Source of the DNA: Nannocystis bainbridge | GTDB taxonomy: Bacteria; Myxococcota_A; Polyangia; Nannocystales; Nannocystaceae | Length of the DNA stretch: 64,000 nt | Direction of reading: 5' to 3' | Assembly: GCF_028368995.1 (NCBI RefSeq) | Contig: NZ_JAQNDL010000001.1 | Span: forward strand, 372,001 to 436,000 | Shown here: in pieces, positions 56,153-64,000 of the stretch | Layout: each line of letters starts with the position of its first letter | Position numbering within the stretch: the stretch's first letter is position 1 | Program-made: the position numbers and the translations under genes | The notes under the pieces: model-generated | Seen by the model: only the letters and a program-made list of their open reading frames with translations | The model's database searches: none | What the model was told of the DNA's origin: nothing

Positions 56153-58147
56153 ATGCAGCCGACCACCTCCTCACTCGAAGCCACGATCGACGCGCTCAGC
56201 CGCGAGCTCGCGCTGATCGTGGCCCCCGACAGCCGGATCGAGTGGGCGGACCCGCGAGCCGAGCGGCACGGCCTGCGCGCCGCGGCCGAGCTGCGCGCGG
56301 CGGTCGTGCCCGGCTGCGAGACCAAGCTCGACGAATTGCTGCGCCAGGCGGCCACCGAGCCGGTGGGCGGCTGGGAGCTCCCGCTCGTGCTCGCGGGCAA
56401 GCCGGTGACGCTGTCGTTCTCGGCGCGCGCGCTCGACGGGCGCATCGCTCTGGTCGGCAATTTCGTCCCGCAGGGCTACGCCGAGGCGATCGGCGAGGCC
56501 GCCCGCGCGGTGCAGGAGATCGTCGACCTCAACCGCCAGCTCGCGCGCCAGAAGACCCGGCTCGAGGAGTCCAACAAGGCCATCCGGGCCCTGCACGCCG
56601 AGCTCGAGCAACACGCCGATCGCCTGCGCTCCTCGGCCGAGGTCAAGAGCCGCCTGGTCGCCGGCGTCAGCCACGAATTCCGCACCCCGCTGCACTCGAT
56701 CCTCGGCCTCTCGCGCCTGCTGCTGGCCGCCTCCGACGGCCCGCTCAACGACGAGCAGCAGACCCAGGTCGCCTTCATCCGCGACTCCGCCGAGGAGCTG
56801 TCGCGCATGATCAACGACATGCTCGACCTCTCGCGGCTCGACGCCGGCAACGCGCCGATCCGGGCCGCTCGCTTCGCCCTGCCCGACTTCTGGGCCGCGC
56901 TGCGCGGGACCATGCGACCGCTGGTGCGCGAGAGCGGCGGGGTCGAGCTGCTGTTCGACCCGGCGCCCGACGTCGGGCTCGAGACCGACCAGGGCAAGCT
57001 GGCCCAGATCCTGCGCAACCTGATCGCCAACGCGCTCAAGTTCACCGAGCGCGGCGCCGTCCGCGTGTCGGCCCGCGTCGACGGCGAGGAGCTGCGCGTG
57101 CTGGTCGAGGACACCGGCATCGGCATCGCCGCCGACGACCAGGCGCGCGTGTTCGAGGAGTTCGTGCAGATCGACGGCGCCCTCCAGCGCGCCGCCACCG
57201 GCACCGGCCTGGGCCTGCCGCTGGCCAAGAAGCTGGCCGAGGCGCTGGGCGGCCGCATCGAGCTCGAGAGCACCCCCGGCGTCGGCTCGACCTTCTGCGT
57301 CACCGTCCCGCTCGAGCACGCCGAGATCGACGCGTTCCGCAAGCTCGAGGTCGCCGCGAGCCAGCCTGACCCGACGCGCGCCCCCGTGCTCGTGGTCGAG
57401 GACGACCGCAGCGCCGTGTTCGTCTACGAGCGCTACCTGTCGATGGCGGGCTTCCAGGTGCTGCCGGCGCGCACCACCGAGGACGCGCGCAAGGTCCTCG
57501 AGCAGGTCCGGCCCTCGGCGATCTTGCTCGACGTCATGCTCGAGCGTGAGGACACCTGGAACTTCCTCGCCGACATCAAGCGCGACCCGGCCACCAACGA
57601 CATCCCGGTGCTGGTGTGCACGGTGATGAACCGCGAGTCGCGGGCGCGGGCGCTCGGCGCCGACGAGTTCTGGCTCAAGCCGGTCGACGAGGACAAGCTG
57701 ATCCGCAAGCTGCAGGTGCTGGCCGCCGGGCGCGGCGCCAAGGTCCTGGTCGTCGACGACGAGCCCGCGGCCCGCTACCTGATCAAGAAATTCCTCGAGG
57801 CGACGCCCTACCAGCTGCTCGAGGCCGCCGACGGCGACACCGGCGTCCAGCTGGCCCTGAGCGAGCGGCCCGACGTCATCTTGCTCGACTTCCTGCTCGA
57901 AAACATGACCGCGTTCGACGTGATCGACCAGCTCAAGGCCGACCCGCGCACGCGACCGATCCCCGTCATCATCGTCACCTCGCATGCGCTCCCCGTAGAG
58001 GACCGACAGCGGCTGGCGGAGAGCACCGAGGCCATCCTTTCCAAGGAGCACCTGTCGCGCGAGCTGGCGATCAATCGCATCCGCGACGCGCTCCGTCACG
58101 CGGGCATCCGTGAGCAGCCGCCCGCCAACGAACGAGGTGGAGCGTGA
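56153..58147 (+). CDS. Soluble hybrid histidine kinase with two receiver domains
   Basis: A 664-residue cytoplasmic kinase without membrane helices. The N-terminal 105 residues look like a PAS domain (IVAPDSRIEWADPRAERHGLRAA, then DGRIALVGNFVPQGYAEA). A coiled coil around residues 115-160 leads to the HisKA box AGVSHEFRTPLHS (His174). The ATPase motifs are NLIANALKFTERG, DTGIGIAADD and GTGLGLPLA. Two receivers follow in tandem, each with an Asp acceptor: LLDVMLERED near residue 462 and LLDFLLENMT near residue 583. Its start is divergent from the heme oxygenase operon, which points to a role in the same light response. It overlaps the next kinase by 4 bp. Confidence 0.9.
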   Translation: MQPTTSSLEATIDALSRELALIVAPDSRIEWADPRAERHGLRAAAELRAAVVPGCETKLDELLRQAATEPVGGWELPLVLAGKPVTLSFSARALDGRIALVGNFVPQGYAEAIGEAARAVQEIVDLNRQLARQKTRLEESNKAIRALHAELEQHADRLRSSAEVKSRLVAGVSHEFRTPLHSILGLSRLLLAASDGPLNDEQQTQVAFIRDSAEELSRMINDMLDLSRLDAGNAPIRAARFALPDFWAALRGTMRPLVRESGGVELLFDPAPDVGLETDQGKLAQILRNLIANALKFTERGAVRVSARVDGEELRVLVEDTGIGIAADDQARVFEEFVQIDGALQRAATGTGLGLPLAKKLAEALGGRIELESTPGVGSTFCVTVPLEHAEIDAFRKLEVAASQPDPTRAPVLVVEDDRSAVFVYERYLSMAGFQVLPARTTEDARKVLEQVRPSAILLDVMLEREDTWNFLADIKRDPATNDIPVLVCTVMNRESRARALGADEFWLKPVDEDKLIRKLQVLAAGRGAKVLVVDDEPAARYLIKKFLEATPYQLLEAADGDTGVQLALSERPDVILLDFLLENMTAFDVIDQLKADPRTRPIPVIIVTSHALPVEDRQRLAESTEAILSKEHLSRELAINRIRDALRHAGIREQPPANERGGA

Positions 58148-59688
58148 AAGACGCCCGCAAACCTTTGATCCTCAACGTCAACGACCACGTGGCCAACCGC
58201 TACATGGTCTCGAAGATGCTCAAGAACGCCGGCATGCAGGTCATCGAGGCCTCGACCGGCGGCGAGGCGATGGCGCTGGCCCAGGACCCGCAGCAGAAGC
58301 CCGACCTCATCGTCCTCGACATCCGCCTGCCCGACATCGACGGCCTCACGGTGTGCCGCCGGCTCAAGGCCGACCCGCGCACCCGCGACATCAAGATCCT
58401 CCACACCTCCGCCACCTTCGTCACCTCGACCAACCGCGTCGAGGGCGTCGAGGCCGGCGCCGACGGCTACCTCACCCAGCCGTTCGAGCCGCAGGACCTG
58501 ATCGCCACCGTGCGCGCGCTGCTCCGCCTCCACGACGCCGAGGCCGCCCTGGTCGCGCGCAACGGCCTGCTGGTCGAGGCCGACCGGCGCAAGGACGAGT
58601 TCCTGGCCATGCTGGCGCATGAGCTGCGCAACCCGCTGGCCGCGCTGCACATGGGCCTGCCCGTGCTCGACCGCTACCCGCCGCGCGACGAGCTCGAGCA
58701 GCAGACGCGCGACATCATGGGGCGCCAGCTGACCCTCCTCACCCGCCTCGTCGACGACCTGCTCGACGTCTCGCGCGTCACTCGCGGCCGCATCGTCCTC
58801 CACCGCGAGCCGATGGACCTCGCCGCGCTGGTCCGCCGCGTCGTCGAAGTCATGCGCCAGCGGGCCGCGGGGCCGCGCCGGCAGGAGCTCCGCCTCGTGC
58901 TGCCGCCGCAGCCGGTGCCGGTGCTGGCCGACGGCGGGCGCATCGAGCAGGTGCTGACCAACCTGCTCGACAACGCCAGCAAGTACTCGGACGCCGGCAC
59001 CACCATCGAGATCCGCCTCGCGCTCGTCGGCGGCCAGGCCGAGGTCGTCGTGCGCGACCAGGGCATCGGCATCGACGCCGCCACCTTGCCGGCCATCTTC
59101 GACCTGTTCGCCCAGGCCACCCGCTCGCTCGACCGCTCGCACGGCGGGCTCGGCATCGGGCTCACGCTCGCGCGCGGCCTCATCGACCTCCACGGCGGCA
59201 CCATCACCGCCCGCTCCGACGGCCTCGGCCTCGGCACCGAGCTCACGATCCGGCTGCCGCTGCAGGCCGCGCGCGAGCTGGCCCCGGCCCAGCCCAGCGA
59301 GCCCGCCGCCGCCCCCGCCCGCCGCCGGATCCTCGTCGTCGACGACAACGAGGACGGCCGCAAGATGCTGCGCAAGCTGTGCGAGCTGCAGGGCCACGAC
59401 GTCGCCGAGGCGGCCGACGGGCTCGAGGGGGTCCGCTGCGCCCTCGAGGGCCGGCCCGACGTCGCCTTCGTCGACATCGGCCTGCCCGGTATCGACGGCT
59501 ACGAGGTCGCCCGCCGGGTCCGCGCCGGGCTCGACGGCCACTCCCCGGTGCTGATCGCCCTGTCCGGCTACGGCTCGCCCGAGCACCGCGAGCTCGCCCA
59601 CGAGGCCGGCTTCGACGAGCACGTCGTCAAGCCGATCAAGCTCGCCAACCTGCGCCGGATCGTCGGCGCCGCCGCGCCCAAGGCCTGA
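58144..59688 (+). CDS. REC-histidine kinase-REC hybrid
   Basis: A 514-residue soluble protein from the GTG at 58144, which overlaps the stop of the first kinase (GTGA). The first receiver has the acceptor Asp in LIVLDIRLPDIDG, but its acidic pocket reads NVNDHVANRY in place of the usual two acids. A HisKA box (MLAHELRNPLAALH) and an ATPase domain (NLLDNASKYSDAG, DQGIGID, LGIGLTLA) follow. The last receiver has ILVVDDNEDG, VAFVDIGLPGIDG and VVKPI and looks fully active. This REC-HK-REC layout accompanies phytochrome-type signalling in other bacteria. No output DNA-binding domain is in the locus. Confidence 0.9.
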   Translation: MKDARKPLILNVNDHVANRYMVSKMLKNAGMQVIEASTGGEAMALAQDPQQKPDLIVLDIRLPDIDGLTVCRRLKADPRTRDIKILHTSATFVTSTNRVEGVEAGADGYLTQPFEPQDLIATVRALLRLHDAEAALVARNGLLVEADRRKDEFLAMLAHELRNPLAALHMGLPVLDRYPPRDELEQQTRDIMGRQLTLLTRLVDDLLDVSRVTRGRIVLHREPMDLAALVRRVVEVMRQRAAGPRRQELRLVLPPQPVPVLADGGRIEQVLTNLLDNASKYSDAGTTIEIRLALVGGQAEVVVRDQGIGIDAATLPAIFDLFAQATRSLDRSHGGLGIGLTLARGLIDLHGGTITARSDGLGLGTELTIRLPLQAARELAPAQPSEPAAAPARRRILVVDDNEDGRKMLRKLCELQGHDVAEAADGLEGVRCALEGRPDVAFVDIGLPGIDGYEVARRVRAGLDGHSPVLIALSGYGSPEHRELAHEAGFDEHVVKPIKLANLRRIVGAAAPKA

Positions 59689-59689
59689 A

Positions 59690-59770
59690 CCGCCTGGCCT
59701 CGGGGGCATGTCCCGATGGACATGCCCATGCAGACATGCCCCGGAGAGCATGTCCCGAGGGACCTGTCGT

Positions 59771-59773
<3 letters not shown>
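59690..59773. repeat. 14-bp periodic palindrome array, six units, in convergent gap
   Basis: Units start at 59690, 59704, 59718, 59732, 59746 and 59760 with spacers TCGG, CGAT, ATGC, CGGA and CGAG. It fills the gap between the stop of the hybrid kinase (59688) and the stop of the convergent PLP enzyme (59771-59773). Confidence 0.9.
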
Positions 59774-60976
<1,203 letters not shown>

Positions 60977-61197
60977 CGCCACGCACGGCGCAACCGGCGA
61001 TGGCCGCGACGTCGCGCCGACGCGGCGCCCCGGACACGCGTCCCGACGCGGCGCTCGATCGAGGGATCATGACACTCCAGGATCGCATCCAGGAGCCGCT
61101 GGTGCCGCTGCGGCGACCCCCGCGCGCGGGCGCACTGGCGACGCGGGCGCGGACCTGTGAACGGCGTTGCGTCCCGAGCTACCTTGAGCCCCCGCGT

Positions 61198-62601
61198 ATG
61201 CCCCACACCGTCGCTCCCCCGGTCGAGCTCTCCATGTCGACCGCGAACATCCTGGCCACGGTCTTCACCGGGCTCGCCGAGGCCCGCAACGAGGTCGAGA
61301 TGCTCGGGGCTGCGCTCGTCTACCTGCGCCCGCTCGGCCCGTTCGCCGTCAACCTCCACCTCACCACCGTGTTCGAGGACGGCGTCCCGGTCCTGGCTCG
61401 CCACGTCGCCCAGTGGTTCGAGGCCGCCGGCCTCGCGGCCACCGACGGCGAGATCGACCTCCGCTCGCACCTCTCGATCTCGCAGCTCTGGTACGACCAG
61501 GCCGCGCCGGTGTTCCTCGAGGACATCGCCGCCGACCCGCGCTGCGACGCCGTCTACCGCGAGTTCATCATCAGCCACGGCATCCGCGCCCAGGTGTTCT
61601 TGCCGCTGCACAGCGAGGCCGCCGGCCGGGTCATCGGCGTCGTCGTGGCCCACTTCGGCGCGCCGCGGACGTTCACCAGCGAGGAGCGATATGTCCTCAA
61701 GACCCTGTCCTTCGGGCTAGCCTCGTTCCTCGCCGGCCGCCGCCTGCTGGCCGAGCGCGAGGAGTCGCTGCGCCAGGTCGAGCGCCAGCGGCGGATGTTG
61801 ACCGCCGTGCTCGAGAACCTGCCGGTCGGCGTCTACCTGGCCGAGGCCGGCACCCACAAGCCGCTGCTCGCCAACCAGATCGGCGTCGAGACCATGGGCA
61901 AGCAGCGCGTCGAGGCCGACGGCCGCGTCTACTACGAGGCCTACACGATGTATCAGACCGGCACGCTCGACCCGGTCCCCTTCTCGGAGCTGCCGCTCTA
62001 CCGCACCCTCGCCACCGGTGACCCGCACAGCGGCGTGATCGACGTGCGCAGCCTCGACGAGAGCGTCGGCATCGTCACCCTCGAGCTCTCGGCCGCCCCC
62101 GTGCGCGACGAGAGCGGCGAGATGTTCGCCGCCGTGGTCGTCTACCTCGACGTCACCGGCCGCAACCGCGCCGAGGCCGAGCGCGCCGCGATCCGCGAGG
62201 AGCTGATCCGCACCCAGGCCCAGGCGCTGGCCGAGCGCTCGACCCCGCTGATCCCGCTCGGCGACGACGTCGTCGCCATGCCGATCGTCGGCACCCTCGA
62301 CGGCAGCCGCGCCGACCAGATCATCGAGGTCCTCCTCGAGGGCTGCGCCGCCCGCAAGGCCCGCCACGCGATCCTCGACATCACCGGCGTCCCGCACGCC
62401 GACACCGCCGTCGCCGGCGCCCTCCTGCGCGCCGCCGCGGCCGTCCGCCTCCTCGGCGTCGAACCGATCCTCACCGGCATCCGCCCCGACGTCGCCCGCA
62501 CCCTCGTCGGCCTCGACGTCGACCTGCGCGGCGTCGTCACCCTGCCGACGCTGCAAGAAGGCATCGCCCACGCCGCGCGCAAGGCCCCGCGCCGCCGCTG
62601 A
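61198..62601 (+). CDS. GAF-PAS-STAS regulatory protein (RsbR-like)
   Basis: A 467-residue soluble regulator. The N-terminal domain (residues about 10-170) fits a GAF sensor (FLEDIAADPRCDAVYREFIISHGIRAQVFLPL, then GRVIGVVVAHF). A PAS domain follows (RRMLTAVLENLPVGVYLAEAGTHKPLLAN, then TLELSAAPVRDESGEMFAAVVVYLDVTGR). A C-terminal STAS domain ends the protein (MPIVGTLDGSRADQIIEVLLEG, then AILDITGVPHADTAVAGALLRAAAAVRLLG, where Asp-Thr sits at the usual phosphorylated position). This is the RsbR-type stressosome layout. Start: ATG 61198; an in-frame ATG at 61234 is also possible. No RsbS/RsbT gene lies nearby. Confidence 0.87.
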   Translation: MPHTVAPPVELSMSTANILATVFTGLAEARNEVEMLGAALVYLRPLGPFAVNLHLTTVFEDGVPVLARHVAQWFEAAGLAATDGEIDLRSHLSISQLWYDQAAPVFLEDIAADPRCDAVYREFIISHGIRAQVFLPLHSEAAGRVIGVVVAHFGAPRTFTSEERYVLKTLSFGLASFLAGRRLLAEREESLRQVERQRRMLTAVLENLPVGVYLAEAGTHKPLLANQIGVETMGKQRVEADGRVYYEAYTMYQTGTLDPVPFSELPLYRTLATGDPHSGVIDVRSLDESVGIVTLELSAAPVRDESGEMFAAVVVYLDVTGRNRAEAERAAIREELIRTQAQALAERSTPLIPLGDDVVAMPIVGTLDGSRADQIIEVLLEGCAARKARHAILDITGVPHADTAVAGALLRAAAAVRLLGVEPILTGIRPDVARTLVGLDVDLRGVVTLPTLQEGIAHAARKAPRRR

Positions 62602-62659
62602 CCGGGCGCCGCGAGCCGTCGCGCGCGGTCGCCATCCCCTCGCTCAGGGCGTACGCGCG

Positions 62660-62697
62660 ACGGATGTCTCGGAGGACATGTCTTCCAGGACATGCGC
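62660..62697. repeat. 14-bp palindrome array, three units
   Basis: Units ACGGATGTCT, GGACATGTCT and GGACATGCGC at 62660, 62674 and 62688 with spacers CGGA and TCCA. It lies in the 231-bp convergent gap between the STAS protein gene and the lipoprotein gene at 62833. Confidence 0.75.
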
Positions 62698-62832
62698 GAA
62701 GAAACGCCGTGAGGTGGCCTCACAGCCCGTTTCACGTGACTCGATGCGATCCGACGGCCGCCTCATCGGCGAGGCAGGTCGAGGGTGACCTCGAGCTGGC
62801 GCGCGGCGGAGCGAGCCGTCGCGCGCTCGCTG

Positions 62833-63561
62833 TCACTCGCAGGTCGACACCGAGAAGCTGCCCGCGAGGTCGATCCCGGCGGCGGCCAGCTGCGGCGAGT
62901 TGACGTGGCACAGGCGGGCCTCGATCCCGCTCGCGTCGATCGACACGATCTCGAGCGTCGCGTCGAGCATCGTCGCGCTCCAGTCGCACACCCCGTCGCC
63001 CTGGTCCGCGCCGTACACCGACTCGACCCCGCGCACCTCGGGGCCCGTGAGTTGATGAAGGCCCGGCGACTGGTGGCCCGGCGGGATCCAGATCTTCACC
63101 TCCCATTGCCCGCACTCCAGCCCCTGCTCCGTATCGGCGCACGCGTGCGCCTGCCCGGCGAGGTGGACCTCGAGCGTGCCCTCCTCCGGGCCTTCCCAGC
63201 AGCTCGTCGTCTGCACCGCGCACTCGGGCTCGTCGGGGATGACCACCCGGGCCAGCTTGGCGACCTCGAGCGGCACCGCCTCGCCCTCGCACGGCGTCGG
63301 CTCGAGCGGCGGCGGCTGCTCGGTCTCCTCGCCGGTCTCGGTGACGCTGGCCTCGCTCGGCGAGGACTCGCTCCCGGTGGTCGTGGTCTCCGTGGTGGTC
63401 GTCGTCGCCGTCCCGGTCGGCTCCCCGGAGGTCTCGGTCTCGCCCGCCGAAGTCTCGGTCGCATCGCTCGTGGGCGCGGTGGCGGACTCCTCGGGCACGG
63501 CCTTGAGCTCGCACGCCAGAGTCGCCGCAAACAGCAAACAGGTCACGGTAATCGAACGCAT
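62833..63561 (-). CDS. Predicted lipoprotein with Thr/Ser/Glu linker
   Basis: A 242-residue predicted lipoprotein (ATG at 63559-63561, lipobox TLAC in MRSITVTCLLFAATLAC). A linker of about 70 residues rich in Thr, Ser and Glu follows, then a domain of about 140 residues with eight Cys (ECAVQTTSCWEGPEEG, HACADTEQGLECGQWEVKIW). The Cys pattern and linker match the other lipoproteins here. They suggest a disulfide-bonded extracytoplasmic domain of unknown function. No homologous domain was recognised. Confidence 0.78.
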   Translation of the reverse strand: MRSITVTCLLFAATLACELKAVPEESATAPTSDATETSAGETETSGEPTGTATTTTTETTTTGSESSPSEASVTETGEETEQPPPLEPTPCEGEAVPLEVAKLARVVIPDEPECAVQTTSCWEGPEEGTLEVHLAGQAHACADTEQGLECGQWEVKIWIPPGHQSPGLHQLTGPEVRGVESVYGADQGDGVCDWSATMLDATLEIVSIDASGIEARLCHVNSPQLAAAGIDLAGSFSVSTCE

Positions 63562-63910
63562 AGGCGATCGATGTAGCACGGCGATCGCAGCATCACCATG
63601 GGACCCGGCTGTCCTGCGAATGCAGCCGCGCACGACATCGGCGTCGCACCCCGTGTCGGAAGAGCGGCCACCCGCGCGCACCGGACCCGGGCCCTACGAT
63701 CGACGAAAGAAAAAGCATACCGATCGCGCATTGGTGAAACATTCGCCATTCGCATGATCGATGGCGCATGGTTCGTCGACAATCCGGGTGCTGGTGCCCT
63801 CACGACGCCAGGCGCGGCAGGAGCCGGAGATTCTGCAGGCATGCGGCAGGCGGGCGGCACGGGGATATGGCGGACCCGAACCGTTCGGCGTGTTACTTTG
63901 GCCTCGATCT
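63562..63910. other. 349-bp gene-free intergenic region of lower GC
   Basis: Between two divergent lipoprotein genes. The stretch around 63700-63770 is less GC-rich than elsewhere (AAAGAAAAAGCATACC and ATTGGTGAAACATTCGCC) and may hold promoters. It has no 14-bp repeat copy, unlike most gaps of this size. No gene or RNA was recognised. Confidence 0.5.
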
Positions 63911-64000
63911 ATGACCCGTTTTTTGCTCTGCCACGCCCTGTTCGTCCTGCCCGTGATCGCAGCCTGTGAGAACCAGGACCCGCTCGATTCCCTGTCGCAG
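63911..64000 (+). CDS. Predicted lipoprotein, 5' end only, cut by window edge
   Basis: An ATG at 63911 opens a frame of 30 codons to the window end. It begins MTRFLLCHALFVLPVIAAC, a signal peptide with lipobox VIAAC, followed by ENQDPLDSLSQ. Only the N-terminal signal is visible, so nothing beyond a lipoprotein call is supported. Confidence 0.6.
   Translation, partial: MTRFLLCHALFVLPVIAACENQDPLDSLSQ

Overview
The window is very GC-rich chromosomal DNA from a deltaproteobacterium-like organism. The best guess is a myxobacterium (Myxococcota) of the Nannocystaceae type. This is inferred from gene style, not from a marker gene. The signs are many predicted outer-membrane lipoproteins with Ser/Thr linkers after the lipobox cysteine, FG-GAP/VCBS-repeat surface proteins, an Hsp-type Ser/Thr kinase, five histidine kinases and frequent GTG starts. 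I found no rRNA, tRNA, CRISPR array, transposase or phage gene.

Layout. 1-4.8 kb: an edge-truncated membrane protein, homoserine kinase (thrB), a DsbA-like lipoprotein and electron-transfer flavoprotein etfB-etfA. 4.9-16.2 kb: two membrane histidine kinases, a TPR protein, two lipoproteins, and a reverse-strand operon of response regulator, histidine kinase and efflux membrane-fusion lipoprotein. 16.5-25 kb: a metzincin protease lipoprotein, a Gly-rich lipoprotein, a D-serine dehydratase-like enzyme, a DUF167-lipoprotein fusion and citrate synthase. 25-33 kb: a methyltransferase, a Uma2-type protein, a short-chain dehydrogenase, truA, pssA and membrane proteins. 33-43.6 kb: a DUF2382 stress-type protein, a large GT-C-like membrane protein, a VCBS lipoprotein, a TPR protein, a Ser/Thr kinase and a second short-chain dehydrogenase. 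43.8-53.6 kb: a three-gene operon with an ATP-dependent DNA-ligase-like protein, cutA, and a translationally coupled acylase plus membrane spermidine-synthase-like protein. 54-59.7 kb: a probable light-sensing locus. Heme oxygenase, a B12-binding protein with the W-x9-EH photoreceptor motif and a helical partner protein form one coupled operon. It is divergent from two hybrid histidine kinases. 59.8-64 kb: a cystathionine-gamma-synthase-type enzyme, a GAF-PAS-STAS regulator and lipoproteins.

The most unusual feature runs through the whole window. It is a 10-bp near-palindrome, consensus GGACATGYCC (variants with CCTG or CAGG in the middle), repeated with strictly 4-bp variable spacers, so a 14-bp period. 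Arrays of two to seven units sit mainly at gene 3' ends. Several begin inside a TGA stop codon or exactly fill the gap between convergent genes. The element also occurs in frame inside coding regions, where it has made peptide repeats such as PVPEDS. I know of no described family with this structure.
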